Notes: a model not told the origin generated them from the sequence alone. A stretch of 64,000 nucleotides of DNA from Zanthoxylum bungeanum (GCA_019454045.1 SKCR01038154.1:1-64000); one strand, 5' to 3'; shown: positions 20,501 to 33,306, numbered from the stretch's first letter. Program-made: numbers and translations.

Positions 20501-23500
20501 CAATTTTGTTTAGATACTTGCCAATACGCGCTCATTTCAATTTTTCGTCATTAAAAGTTTTTAAATATATTAGTTGGACTAATATTCAATTATTGTTTTA
20601 ATTAAACAGTTGGACTGTATTCAAACTACTTCATTTATAGTTGATTATATAATTGGATTATAGTAATCAAATATATTTGAATTTAACCAATCAAATAGTA
20701 GTTGATTATATAGTTAGACTATAGTGATAATTATATTCGATTGTACCTGAAATCGTTGATTGGATAGTTGGACTATTAGAATCAAGATAACTGAAAGATT
20801 AAAGTTTAAAACATAATCCTGGGTGAAAATGTCTTTAAGCGGCTTCAATTTTCAAATTGGGAATAGAATCTCAGGATAGTCCTGGGACCGAGAAGTTACT
20901 TTATTTGATAGAGTGACATCTCGGGCCTGAGCCCAGAGTTGAGCAAACAGTGGAGCATGAGCTTTGGAAGACTCATGGTGATGATAACTTTAGTGCTCAA
21001 TGTGTTAAGCTTGCCACAAAGACTCCTTAATTTCTTCGTCAGAACTAAGGATTAGATCCTTATAGTATGATATTGAAATTGAAGGATCTTCATAGATCTT
21101 AGAAGTACTAATTGCAAAAGATAACTCTTGGATTTTTAATGGCTATGCTCAAGGAGACACAGCCAGAGCTTGCAAAAGGGAAGAAGCGCAATGCGCATCT
21201 TACTTCAATATCCCATAAGGTCAAGGCTTGGCCGAAGGCTTCTAGGGATATGAAAAAGGGGCAAAGGCAAAATCATCATAGTCTTCTAGGAAGACAAATG
21301 ACATATCCCAAGATGTCTGCGTAAATTGTGGCAAACGGGGTCACTGGAAGTGTGACTGCCGTATGGACAAGGCATACATGAAGGAAAAGAAGACGGGCAA
21401 GGCTCCGACTTCAAGTATGTTTGTCATAAACATGTTCACTACTGGTTTCAAAATTGGATTTTTGATACTAGATGTGGTACATAAATATATGTACTGATGT
21501 GCGGGATCTGCTGATTAGCAGAAGACTGGCTTCAGTTGAGATCAACCTACGAGTCAGAAACGGGACGCGAGTCGCTGTTTTAACCGTAGAAACCTAAGTT
21601 TTGGAATTTCCATTTGGGAATGTACTTAAATTAGGAAACTGTTATAATGTACCTAGTTTGACTAGAAACATTATCTCTATATCTAGTATAACCCATTGCG
21701 GGTATACCTTTATATTCTAGAACACTAAGTGTTTTAGTTTATAAAGATGATATTGAGATAAACACATTAGATGTGAATAACAGTATTTATATTTTGAATA
21801 TAAATGAATCTCAAATGTATAACATGACAAACAAATAACTCAAACTGAATTAATCAGATGAGACTCATTTGTGGCATTGTTGTCTGGGACACATTAACGA
21901 GACTCGTATATCAACACTTTCGAAGAGTGGATACTAGAACGAATTTGATTCTAATTCAAATGATGTCTATGAATCTAGTTTATTAGGTAAAGTGCCTAAA
22001 ACACCTTTTACTTGGTAAAAGTGCAAGTGCCACTGATCTGTTAGTCATCGTTCATAGTGACGTAAGTGGCCCCATGTCTAGCTAGGCTAGAGGTGGATAT
22101 AAATACTTTGTAACCTTTACGGATGTGGCATCGCATTACGATTATGTGTATCTAATGAAACACAAGTCATGAACTTTTGAGTAATTCAAAGAGTTTCGAC
22201 ACGAAGTAAGAAAACAGACCGGCAAAAGTATTAAAATATTACGGTCGGACCATAGTATAAAATACTTAAACATATGAGTTTCAAGATATTTGAAAGAATA
22301 TAGTATTCTTTCACACTGGACTCCTCTCGGAACACCTCAATTTGACGGTGTGTCTGAACAGAGAAACCGAACTTTGTTGGACATTATAAGGTTGATGATG
22401 AGTCGCTCTGAACTACCAATTTCCTTCTGAGGATACACATTAAACAATGCAATACTTATTTTGAATAAGGTTCCATGAAAATCTGTTAGACAAACTTCAT
22501 ATTAGATATCAACAGGAAAGAAACCGTGTTTCTCATTCCTGGAGATTTGGGAATGCTAGGCATACGCTAAAAGTTTGGATGATACCAAACTAGAACCCAA
22601 ATCAGATAAGTGCATAATTTGTAGGTTGTCCTAAGGAAACCAAAGTATAGTACTTATACAACTCACAAAATCACAATATAATTGTTGCTCTCCATGCGGT
22701 TTTCTTAAGAGGAATTCCTATATGCAGTGGTAAGTGGGAGGAAAGTAGAACTCGATGAAAATCGGAGTGATACTGTTCCAGACACCGATTCCTTAATGGA
22801 ACACAAACAATTCATCAGGGATGAAACTGTACCACAATCTTCGAATACACAAGAACCGCGTAAGTCGAAGAGAGTCAAAAAATAACCTGGAAGGTATGTG
22901 TTTCTGATCTCACCTCATGAAGATGTCAATCTTATTGAAGAAGATGAACCGGCTACGTATGAGGAAGTGATACAAGGTATCGACTCCATATTATGGCAAG
23001 ATGCCATGAAGTCCGAAATAGATTCCATGTACACCAAGCAAGTTTGGACACTGGTTGATGTACCGGAAGGCACTGTGCCTATTGGTACTAAATGAGTCTT
23101 CAAGGAAGACATACACGGATGGCAACATACAAATGCACATAGCTAGGCTTGTACAAAAAGGGTATCGTCATCAATATGGTGTCGATTACGATGAAACCTT
23201 TTATCCGTTGCCATGATTAAATCCATTCGGATAAGGCTTGCTAATGATGCATATTTCATTTATGAAATATGGCACATGGACGTCAAAACCGCTTTCCTTA
23301 AACTGAAACCTTTTGGAGGTTGTTTACAACATTCTGACGGTTTTATTGTACCAAAACAAGCAAACAAGGTTTGCAAGTTAAATCGATCCATTTATGGATT
23401 GAAGCAAGCATTGAATTTTTGTAACCATCATTTTGATGTAATCATAATGGTATATGATTTAATTCAAAACGAAGATGATTCTTGTGTATATAAGAAGGTT

Positions 23501-24020
23501 AGTGGGAGCACACTGACTATAGTTGTCCTACATAATGATGACATATCATTTCTTAGAAATGACATTCCCATAATACAGTCGGTGAAAACTTGGCTTTCAT
23601 TAAAATTCTCCATGGAATACTTGGAAGATGCAACCTTTATTCTAGGAATAAGGATCTGCTGGGATAGATCTAAAAGTTGTTGACCCTCTCTGAGAACTCG
23701 TACAATAAAAATATATACGCGACCTGGTGTCTCATATGCTTTGAGCATATGGAGTCACAATCAGACCAATTCAGGTGATGGTCACTGGATCAATGTTAAG
23801 AACATCCTTAAGTATATTAGATGAACTAATGATGCTTTCTTAAACTATGGAGAAGGAGAACTTGAAGTGACTGGGTTCACTGCTGTAAGTTTCCAAACCG
23901 ACAATAACGACTGTAAGTCACAATAAGGGTACTATTTAGTTTGAATAACGGAACAGTGAGATGGAAATCTTCCAAGTAAGATACTGTTGCTAAATAAACA
24001 ACAAAAACGGAACATTGCTC
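20500..24020 (+). pseudogene. Copia gag-pol, heavily degraded
   Basis: A CCHC zinc knuckle CVNCGKRGHWKCDC is at 21318-21359. After it come a protease-region relic, the pre-integrase signature LWHCCLGHI (about 21867), integrase scraps, and the RT region: DAMKSEIDSMYTKQVWTLVD and VPIGTK (22998-23095), then IWHMDVKTAFL, VCKLNRSIYGLKQAL, EDDSCVYKKVSGS and FILGIRI (to 23683). RNase H scraps (HWINVKNILKYI, GELEVTGFT) reach about 23900. The YVDD-equivalent has become LHNDDI. Stops and frameshifts occur every few hundred bases. Gene order PR-INT-RT-RH defines the superfamily as Copia. Confidence 0.85.
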
Positions 24021-24021
24021 C

Positions 24022-24576
24022 CAAATTTTGAATTCAAGTGGGGCCCACACAAGTCACATCACCTAGTCAACTTTATCGACTTTTAGTTGATAGAGGTTTG
24101 GTGGAATCTTGGTGGCTTGTTTCTTACACAACCTTGATTTGTGATTGACTTTTACCTAATTTGGAATTTGGTAAATGGTAATTATTTTTTGAATCACAAA
24201 ATCAATAAACAACACTCCACTCTATTTTTCTTACTTTTGGGCAAGAGCATCACTTCCATTTTCTCTCAAATAGGTGTGAAGCTTGGCTTCATTTCTTCTT
24301 GATTTTTGCTTCAAAAATCTCAAGTGCTAGCATACAAAGAATCATACTTAGGTGATAGGGAAACATCCCTTGAGTTTGGAATTCAAAAAGAACAAGTTTT
24401 TGGAACTCAACATACAATAAAAGGAGGAGCTTGGAGCACTACACAAAGGAGCAAAATTTTTGAAATCCTACATCCTCATTGCCGATCAATGTGAGTACTT
24501 TTTCCGCAACTTACTTTGATTATTCACATAAATTTTATGCTTAATAGATCCTAGGTTGTTCTTAGATAACCCAACA
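24022..24576 (+). repeat. Copia 3' LTR, 5'-truncated
   Basis: Matches the end of the 5' LTR from GAATTCAAGTGGGGCCCACA to CCCAACA, then the target duplication ATTTT. Confidence 0.85.
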
Positions 24577-25946
24577 ATTTTCTTTTCAGATTCTTCTATT
24601 TTGTCATTATCTTTTAATAAGAAATCGAGTCGGGGCATCAAATCCTTTAAGAGGTTGGCACACACTTTAGTGAGTCATCTTTAGCACATTCGGTTACAGG
24701 ATCAGGACCCTCATATGCATAAGTTCATTCTCAGTAGCAAAATATTAGAGTATATGGCTGAGGTAGGTTGTCAGCCTCATGAAACTGGTGGATTGGGCCA
24801 TCCTCGAGTCGAGGGCCTCGATCGACTCTAGGAGGACAAATACAAGGGAGGCTATATCCATTTCATTATAGATTCGGGTATGGATGTTAGTATCTCCTAA
24901 CATTCAAGGTTATATTCTTTTGAGTCTATTTCGGTCACGCCATTCCGTCCAGGTTGTTATGGGGATTTCGAGAAGTTCCTCCCCCTGGTGTTGCATAAAA
25001 GGCCTTAGACCCACCAGAGCTCCTCGTTGTCATATATCGCTCTGGGAGTCTAGTTGGCACTATGAGTCTGATCAGGGCCTTTAGGGAGTGGTAAGGGCTG
25101 ATACTCCTAGAGCTAATGTGATTACGTGGCAGAGACTGGGAATTGTCAGATGAGGTATCGATTTGTCACTACTTTTTACTAGAGAAGACGCGTGACATCG
25201 CTAAATAGATCTTCAAAGAGAGACTGTGGAGCTGGGTTTCCTTCGATGAGTATGAGAGTGTACAACGTCAGATTCGTTGGAGATTGAGATGAATTGCCAT
25301 TTTTTTGTATCTAGCGCCCTGATAGGCTTACTTTTGCATTTTGTACAGATTTATTTTTTGTAAAGAAAATATGTATTTGCGCCCACCATTATTGTAATGT
25401 AACATTTTGTTTGACGATGAATCTGAGATTATCTATGTGTTTTTATATTTGTGCATCTCGCCAATTTTTTTCTTGTCTGACCCTAAAAGATGTTTTGGCT
25501 CGATAGACCCTACAAGATTGTTCCTCATGAGGTATGGTGTATTGAATTTCTACCGTGTCTCAAATTCTAATAAGAAATCTCGTACTTTAATGGGTTGACC
25601 CACTATACGTCATGGACTTTTATTTTGCTCGTCAGACCATGATAGGCATTTTTGACACTCTTATGCTTTGATGGGTTTGTTTACCACGCATCAGGCTTCG
25701 CTTCTGCCCTAGGGTTGTGCCATATTTTCTAAATAGTCTATGATTGGGTCCACCCAAATGTTAGGGCTTCCTTCGATCATTAACACATTCTCTGGTTCTG
25801 ACTCTTTGGGCTCTGATCTGCCAGGTCTTGCCGAAGTAAAGTTTGACGACCTTATGTCTGACGATGAGGGGTTCCATTATGTAAAGACTTGATATTCTTA
25901 ATCTATAGATCTCGGGGATACATAATCAACTTTCTCTTTTACGCTC
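24577..25946. other. unresolved relic sequence, probably Tat-type integrase region
   Basis: By gene order the integrase of the Tat-type element on the minus strand should fall here. Only scraps are readable (for example PNHRLFRKY near 25740 minus). No intact domain recognised on either strand. Confidence 0.3.
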
Positions 25947-26811
25947 TCATGCTACTTCCTTTTTTGCCAGACCTTCGGCCCTGACGTTTAGTTCTCTCCT
26001 GATAGCTTGTACATCAACTCTTGTGAACTTCTCTAATGTTTTTCTTACCCTTTTAACATATTCATGCATTCTGAGGCCTTTTGCCTTAAACCTCACATCT
26101 AGATGTCTTGACATCAATTTAGAGTCAAGGTTCACCTTCAATTTTCTTACTCTCAACATAGCAGCCAATTCTAACACGTGTATCAAAGCCTTATACTCTG
26201 CCTCGTTGTTGGTAGAAGTGTTTGAGAGTTTGAGAGCTTCTTCTATGAGTACCTATGAGTTTGAATCGAGCATAAAACCTAACCTCCTCCTCATCTGTTC
26301 ACATCTTCGTCGGTGTACATAGTCCATTTAAGAATTTCATTGGGCATGGCCAATTGGTCCTTCTTAATTGGTCCGAAACTTTGAATTTCGACCAGAAAGT
26401 CTTCTATTGCTTGTCTTTTCCTTAATCTGCATTGTAGATGTCATATATCCCCAGCTCGATTACCCACATGGTTAATATTCCAGCTTTGACAATACCTGTC
26501 TGATCGGATAGTTGGTCATCATAATTATAATCATGTCGTACCGAGTCTCTACGTCTGAAAACATCTTACTTATGTAATACACGAGTTGTTGCCTATTATT
26601 TTCTTCTCAGAACAACACCACACTCACTGCCAATCCTGACACAACCAGATATAGATATAGATCTTCCCCCTCTGCTGGTGCTGTGAGCTTGGGGGCCCTA
26701 CTTACATATGCCTTAATCTCTTTCAGGGCCTAACTTTGCTCTTCTTCTCATGAAAATGTCTTTTATTGCTTGATGCTGTTGAAGAAATGCTTGCATTTTT
26801 TAGACATTTTG
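25947..26811 (-). pseudogene. Tat-type Gypsy RNase H region
   Basis: Minus strand 26186-25947 reads ALIHVLELAAMLRVRKLKVN, LDSKLMSRHLDVRFKAKG, MHEYVKRVRKTLEKF, then LNVRAEGLAKKEVA. This is the ribonuclease H block (E...LD...ADALAK) typical of Tat/Ogre-group plant Gypsy elements. Upstream (to 26811) frameshifted text such as AYVSRAPKLTAPAEG-like and SVVLFWEENNRQQLVYYISK fits the RT-RNase H connection. It is split from the RT by a hAT insertion at 26820. Confidence 0.75.
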
Positions 26812-27357
26812 GATACGGATAAGGATGGAAAAATCTGAACCTGGACCCGAGTCTGAGTCCAGAAATGATTTTCACTTCCCGGGTCAAGATCAAGTCCTGG
26901 AAAAAATTATCTAGATCTGGACCAGGGTCTACCCAGTGCGGGTCTGGATAGACCCAAATTCGGATCCGGGACCCGCATGTGAAAATAAGAATACAAGTTA
27001 TAAGCATCTACTGCTAGAAAGCATGATAAATTACATGAATACAAGTGATAAGTAGCCACTGCCAACAAGCATGATAATTACAACAATGAATTAACTGAGA
27101 ATAAAAAGATGAAGATGATGATTCGTTTGTATCTACCCAGATTTATTCGTATCGTATATTCGTACAAATCCAAGGAAGGTGGTGAGATTTTTAATATGGT
27201 GGGAAGTTAAAAGAGGATGATGAAGATAAATAGACGAAGATTGATGAAGATGATGAGGCGAAATGAGAAGATGATGAAAGAACGATGGGCTGACAGTAGT
27301 GAGGGAAATAATAAGATTAGGGTTGGGGATTAGGGTGTTGACATTTTATATTATATA

Positions 27358-27431
<74 letters not shown>

Positions 27432-27612
27432 TAACCGAATCCGGGTATACGGGTCTAGAATCATGTGAACCCAGGTCCAAACCTGGATCTGTCAATCTCT
27501 TTAAAATCAGGATCCGGATATTTAAGAAATAAATTTCATATCTGGGTCTTTATGGACACGGGTCATTCCGAGTCGTCTGGATTCAGATCTTTTTGCCACC
27601 CCTAGATACGAA
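26812..27612. mobile_element. non-autonomous hAT element with target duplications (element 26820-27604)
   Basis: The left end TAAGGATGGAAAAATCTGAA and the right end CAGATCTTTTTGCCACCCCTA are imperfect inverted repeats; C/TAGGGGTGGCAAAA is a classic plant hAT terminus. The 8-mers GATACGGA (26812-26819) and GATACGAA (27605-27612) flank it, matching at 7 of 8 positions. The 785-bp interior has no transposase but is rich in CCGGGT/ACCCGG and GACCCGGAT-type subterminal motifs and carries a long TA tract. It interrupts the Tat RT-RNase H sequence exactly, which confirms it as an insertion. Confidence 0.8.
27351..27428. repeat. (TA)n microsatellite in the hAT element
   Basis: About 78 bp of nearly pure TA. 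Confidence 0.95.
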
Positions 27613-28600
27613 CTGGCTCAGGGTTGCTATATTTCCCGCTAGGCTCTGAACTTCACGGACCATCTACGCCTCCTCAATCTTTGACATAGTTCTGAGTCGA
27701 GTCATTCTGGCAATGATTCCTCCCATATTCACAATGTGGCCTAGAAACTACCATGTTGATACCCCGAATGCATATTTTAGGGGGTTAATCTTCATCTTGT
27801 ACTTCCTGAATATGACAAAGAATTCTTCTGCGTCTCGGATATGGCCAAAGTCTGCCTTGCTTTTGATCACCATATCGTCTATGTAAGCTTTAACTTTTTG
27901 CCCGATTAGGCCCTGAAACATCTTGTTGATCTGCCTCTGATAATTGGCTCATGTATTTTTTTTAACCCAAATGACATCACCCTGTAGCAGAACAACCCTC
28001 TTTTGGTGATGAAAGCAGTATGTATCATGTCTTTCTCATTCATTCAGATTTGGTTGAGCACGAGTACGCATCCAAGAAGTTCATTCTCTCATACTCGGCG
28101 ATTGCGTCTACCAGTTTGTATATCTTTGGCAAAGGGTAGCTATCATTTGAACAAGTCTTGTTAAGGTTGGTGAAGTCGATGCATAATCTCTATTTTTCAT
28201 TCTTTTTTGTCACTACAACCACATTCGATACCCATTCGGGGCATCAGCAAGGTTTTATGGCCCCTACTTCCAAGAGCCTATCAATCTCTTCATTGATAAT
28301 CTTATTCCTCTCAGTGGTGAACCGCATATGCTTCTACTTGATTGGTGGGAATTTTAGATTAATATTGAGATAATGAGCTACCTCAGCTGGGTCCACCCAT
28401 GTCTTTGTGCGTCCATGCGAACACATCTTTGTTCCTCCTGAGCATCTCCAATATCTCATACTTCTCCTAAGCTGACAACAAGGCTCATACCGACACCTTT
28501 TTCTCTGGCTCTGCTTCATCTAACACCACCTCTTCTAGATTCTTAATGGTAGTTTCCGGTATGACTGGCTCATCCTCCCGGTGTTTCAGATAGACTGGTA
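27613..28600 (-). pseudogene. Tat-type Gypsy reverse transcriptase
   Basis: Minus-strand text runs AHYLNINLKFPPIK, NEEIDRLLEVGAIKP, EWVSNVVVVTKKNEK, RLCIDFTNLNKTCSNDSYPL, PKIYKLVDAIAEYERMNFLD, and after frameshifts VKAYIDDMVIKSKADFGHI (YIDD box at 27874-27885) and MKINPLKYAFGV. These are successive RT motifs of Gypsy elements, with wording typical of the Tat group. Several stops (for example TGG to TGA in EK-RLCIDF) make it a pseudogene. Confidence 0.85.
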
Positions 28601-28615
28601 GTTAGTCATGTAATT

Positions 28616-29010
28616 GCTATTTTTCTTTTAGTAATAAAATTATGTGTGTTTTTATTCAAATTATGAGTAACTAATTTCTTTTTGCTGGGGTAAATGGTGA
28701 AACTTTTAAAATGAAAATATAGATTAATCTCACTTATATTATAATATATAAATTATAATCTAATGATTAATACTTAATTTAAATCTGGATTAATTATTGA
28801 CAAACTTTGTTACCGCCTAGATTGCTGTTTTTATTTATTTGGCATAATTGAGTACCTAACTGGACTTGTTAAAGAATAAAAGCTATCACCGCCTTTGTGA
28901 CTGGTTTTATATATTTTGGAATAATTAATTTCTGAAATAAATTAATTTTGTAATAATGGCAATTTATATATTATAAAAATTGAGATTTCTAAATTTGAAA
29001 TATTTCCTCA
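28616..29010 (+). repeat. Athila-type LTR fragment inside the Tat relic
   Basis: From AGTAATAAAATTATGTGTGT to AAATTTGAAATATTTCCTC it parallels 15880-16255 with few changes, including the degenerate ACCGCC...CTG hairpin units. It splits the Tat protease (29090-29500) from the RT. Confidence 0.65.
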
Positions 29011-29500
29011 TGCCCTCCTACTCATCTGGATCTGCCGACCCTTGTTGTGGAGTCTTCCTCAGCCATTTTGCTAGCTGATATTGTAGCATCGACTAGCTTG
29101 TGAGGGGTATCCATTGATATCGATAATATACAGCCTATTCAAGGACTATCACCTCATTACTTGGTATAAGGTTGACACTACACCATTCACTGCATAGATC
29201 CACTTCCAACCCATAGTCACATTTATCAAGGACGCAGTGTTGATGACCAAGAACTCGCCCGGTATTATCCTCTATATGACATACATCCGTAATGTTATTA
29301 TTCTCAATGGCCATACTTTCGCATTATTGAATGCGAACATATGCTTCAGAGTGGGTGAGATGATGTTCTGTACGATCCTCATCTGTTGGAATGCTTCCCA
29401 AAAGATAATATATGAACTGCACCCTCCATCTACCAAGAGACGGGACACCATGCATCTGCTATGCACAATCTGATTATCAAATGATCCAAATACGCAGGCC
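29011..29500 (-). pseudogene. Tat-type Gypsy aspartic protease region
   Basis: Minus-strand frame reads CMVSRLLVDGGCSSYIIFWE, AFQQMRIVQNII, FAFNNAKVWPL, then after a stop FLVINTASLINVTMGWKWIY, AVNGVVSTLYQVMR. The protease active-site motif LVDGGCSS corresponds to LVDSGSSA in functional relatives. The reading frame continues across the Copia insertion into 41927-41976 (PIPFTNRDMD), the residues that normally precede the protease. Confidence 0.8.
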
Positions 29501-29505
29501 TCATC
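29501..29505. repeat. target duplication TCATC, left
   Basis: Identical to 41922-41926; removing 29506-41926 rejoins the Tat protease reading frame. Confidence 0.85.
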
Positions 29506-32130
29506 TGTTGGGGTTGGTGCTCAGAGCGCCAATCCGGACCGTATTTATGTCTGATTCATGAATACGAACATCCCCTTATTCCATAATATTACTTATTTAT
29601 GGTTGCACCTCTTGTTTTTTATATACGTATTCAATCTGATTACGATTAGATTGAAACTAAATGTGGTTTAATGATATGTATATATTAGACAAAGGCCCGA
29701 TAATAGATAATGCAGTACACAGTTACAAAGTTAGTTTGTAATTGACATTGTGAAGTGTCACTACTATATGAATATTATCAAACATAGTTCCTGGTCAAGA
29801 TTTGCTAACACGGGTCGGTTAGTCAAATCCGTTGAGACCAGTACATGTCGTATATCGGGACTTGGTCCGATGGTTTATCCCAATGAACCATGAGTCTAGG
29901 GAGACTCGTATAGACGTGTAGGTGTTTATAGTGGATAAACACTGAACGGCTCACCGAAGATTCTTAATGGATGGTACACCAACGTCAATAAGAATCTTCT
30001 CGGGTTGAGTAGCATAGTGGTCCTTCGACTTGAGACACCACTGTGGATGTATGAGACATCATCCACACTTAGATGTCAGTCACGTCACCGATCTATTTAG
30101 ATCAGACCTCCGCCTGTTCGTTGGGTGTGGATCGATCCTCAGGATATCCTCTGTGTGTTAAGATAAGATCCGTCAGTTATGTGTACAGAGCATAGGTAGT
30201 CCATATATAATTAGCAGTCTGTTAAATCTGTGGCCACAGTATACTTCGGAAGTAAGTTCCGAATGTTATTTAGAGATTGCTAATAGATACGTCGACGGGA
30301 TAATACCTATAGAGATTTGACGTTTACATCTATATCTCTGGTATTATCCGGACACCTGTGACGGAGGGATTATACATATGCAATGACCTCGACCTGTATG
30401 ATTCAACTAGTTTATCTGTGATCGTCATAATCTACGGGTGGATAGATTATGGACATGAAATTGGATTTCGTGACGGATGTACCTGAATCTAGAGAGTCTC
30501 AATAATGAAACATACTCGTAGAGCACAAGAGCAACATTTATGAATAATGATGATTATTTATAAATCGTTTAATCGTTAAATGAAAAATACATGCGAACGG
30601 GCCGAACCGTCATTTCCTAATTAATGTGTATTTGTATTTAATATATGATATTATTAAATACACATTAATAAATAGTCAAATAAAGGTATTTGACATATAT
30701 CATCAATATATGTATTTGAGATATTTAAAGTAAATATAATACATATATTTGATATATTTGTATTTAATTAATTATTTAATTATTTAATTGTTAAATGATT
30801 AATATAATTAAAATATAAATATATCACCAAATGATAAAGATAGGAAATGATTATAAATGTAAATGTTTGACTTACATTAAAGGAAAAGGTTGTCAAATTG
30901 ATTTCGACTTCTTAAGATATTTGTTCAAAATTGTTTGAAAAATGAAAATATCTTTTTCCTTTATTTTTCATTAAATTCGGCCATAACACTTAAATATAAG
31001 AGTTATATTTTTCTTAGTTGCATTTTTTGACTTAATTAAATATCTAATAAAGTGTTATTAAGATATTTATGCAAGTTGACTAAATGTAAAGTGAAATGAA
31101 ATTGAAATTACAAAACTTGTATTTCCTTTAGTGAATTTCGGCCAAGGCCATTTTGATACAAGTATATATTGTTTTTCATTTCATTTCATTCATAACCTAA
31201 TACACTTTAAAAGAAAACTCCATTAATGGAAACCAAAGAAAGCTTGTGACAAAGAAAGAAGAAACCAAAGAAAGCTTGGATTTTAGTAAGTTTTTCCAAC
31301 TTGCTATTAGAAAGGAAAATGTTCCTTAGGATCTAGGCTTTAACATATGATTTTCTTAGGTTATTTATTTCTTTATTCTTTGTGCTATTGATAATGGAAG
31401 TTTTGGTGAAAGTGTTGAGCATGTGTGATGAAGGAAGATTGTGACTATTGTAGTTATAAGCTTTCTTTTAAGGTTTTGGAAACCTTGTTGCTAATCTAGA
31501 GTTTTTGACCCACTATTAGATGACCTAGATTTGATCTTGAGTTGTTTCGTTGTGTTGAGACTTTGATTGGATGGAAAAAAGATGATTGAAGTGTTGGATT
31601 TAACCAATTTGGTCTAATTTGTCCAATTTGAAGAAATTGAAAAATTAGGGTTCATGACCAATTCCAAATTTGGGGATTTTCATATATGTTGTGTATTTGG
31701 ATGTGTATATGATGCATATAAAGGTTCATGTTGATTGGATTACATCTTGATGTGTTTTGAAGCATGAAATGACAAAGTGCACAAATGGCACCCCATTGGG
31801 AGCATTCGGCCAAGTGAGTGAAATTTGGGGATTAGGTTGCTTTTGGTGTTTTGATGTTTTGAACATGCTAAGTTCATCTTAGAAATGATTTAGAATCATT
31901 CAAAATTGATTTGATCAATTTCGGACTAAAATGGACAAAATACCAATGTAAGGGCATTTCGGTAAATTCACTTGAATATGATTCATTTGAATTTTATTTC
32001 ATAATTTGATTATTGGATAATTAAATAAATATGTTTATTTAATTAATCCGAGGAAAAGTTTTGAAATCGGAAAATACGATTTTCCACCGCTTCCGCTGCG
32101 TTACCGGATATTCCCCTTAAAATCCCTACA
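29506..32130 (+). repeat. Copia 5' LTR (2625 bp)
   Basis: TGTTGGGG...CCCTACA. It matches 39304-41921 with sparse differences. It contains conserved hairpins at 29922-29942, 29956-29999, 30090-30103 and 30298-30349. Confidence 0.88.
29922..30349 (+). other. conserved hairpin cluster of the long Copia LTR
   Basis: Four inverted repeats in order: GTGTTTAT/ATAAACAC (29922-29942); GAAGATTCTTA/TAAGAATCTTC with a GATGGTACA loop (29956-29999); GATCTA/TAGATC (30090-30103); and GGATAATACC plus AGAGAT pairing with ATCTCT plus GGTATTATCC (30298-30349). All recur in the LTRs at 33307, 39304 and 62321. In 33307 and 62321 the last stem is GGATAATCCC against GGGATTTATCC, so an A-T pair has become C-G on both sides. 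Confidence 0.7.
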
Positions 32131-32133
32131 AAA

Positions 32134-32145
32134 TGGTATCAGAGC
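32134..32145 (+). other. primer-binding site, initiator tRNA-Met
   Basis: TGGTATCAGAGC three bases after the LTR end. Confidence 0.9.
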
Positions 32146-32228
32146 GAGTCTGATTCTAGGCCTCCATAAATGATTATCTTATTTTATTCAATGTTTAATC
32201 ATTTTTTCTTGACTTTATACATGCATTG

Positions 32229-33290
32229 TCGTATTTTTAAGAATTCGGAAGAATCCTGTGTGTATCAGAAGGCCAGTGGGAGCATGGTCGTATTTTTAGT
32301 CCTGTATGTTGATGACATCCTAATCATTGGGAATGATTTAGGAATGTTACAAAGCGTTAAAGCATATCTCTGTAAGAATTTCTCCATGAAGGACTTGGGA
32401 GAAGCTTCCTATGTTTTAGGGATAAAACTCTATCGAGATAGACAAAGGAGGCTGATTGGGTTATCCCAATCAACGTACATAGATAAGATCTTGGAACGGT
32501 ATAGTTTTGGTAACTGTAAGACATCAAACATACCGTTCAGACATGTGATTCATCTTTCTAAGAAGATGTGTCCTCAAACAGAAGATGAGAAGGTTAGAAT
32601 GTCTACCAACCTTATGCTTCGTGTTTGGGTAGCATAATGTATGCCATGTTATGTACGAGGCCTGATATTAGTTTCGCTGTTAGCGTAACTAGCAGATATC
32701 AGTCCAATCCAGGTAATGACCATTGGATGGCCATTAAACATATCCTAAAGTATCTTAAAGGTACTAAGGATAAGTTGATTATATATGGAGGAAACGAACT
32801 GCAGGTTAATGGGTATACAGACTCCGATTTCCAATCGGATCCCGATGATAGAAAGTCTACATCTGGATTTGTCTTTACCCTTAACGGAGGTGCAGTGTGT
32901 TGGAAGAGTTCCAAACAGGGATCTACAGCTGATTCCACCACTGAGGCGGAATATATTGCAGCTTCTGAAGCCGCAAAAGAGGCTGTGTGGATAAAGAACT
33001 TTATCACAGAATTGGGAGTTGTCCCAAGTATCGAGAATGCGATTCCGTTATACTGTGATAATACTGGAGCCATTGCGCAAGCAAAGGAACCGAGGGCGCA
33101 TCAGAAGTCGAAGCATGTGGAACGCAAGTACCACATCATTCGAGAGATCGTGTCGCGAGGGGATATTGTCGTGTGCAAGGTACCGAGTGAAGACAACGTA
33201 GCAGACCCGCTGACGAAGGCCATACCTCCGAAGTTATTTGATAAACACGTGGAGTCGATGGGTATTAGATACAATCGATATTGGCACTAG
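32229..33290 (+). pseudogene. Copia RT C-terminal half and RNase H
   Basis: Begins within RT (NSEESCVYQKASGSMVVFLV). It keeps the catalytic LYVDDILIIGND at about 32308 and the thumb region (GEASYVLGIKLYRDRQRR, GLSQSTYIDKILERY). A one-base loss near 32606 (MSTNLM where the sister copy has MSNQPYASCLGS) shifts the frame. RNase H then runs unbroken from 32625 to the stop at 33290 with all acidic positions present: GYTDSDF, TTEAEY, LYCDN, NVADPLTK, ending YNRYWH. The N-terminal RT, integrase, protease and gag are absent, so it cannot act alone. Confidence 0.88.
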
Positions 33291-33306
33291 AGCAAGTGGG
33301 AGATTT

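Larger units (their letters stand above)
16479..24576 (+). mobile_element. degenerate Ty1-Copia element, 5-bp target duplication
   Basis: Starts TGTTGGACAATT (16479) and ends CCCAACA (24576). The 5-mers ATTTT at 16474-16478 and 24577-24581 are a plausible target duplication, though low in complexity. The 5' LTR is followed by a tRNA-Met primer site, a long leader, a gag remnant with CCHC knuckle, and a heavily interrupted Copia-order pol. The 3' LTR keeps only its last ~555 bp: RNase H sequence runs directly into the middle of the LTR at about 24020, so one internal deletion removed the end of pol, the polypurine tract and the front of the 3' LTR. Confidence 0.85.
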
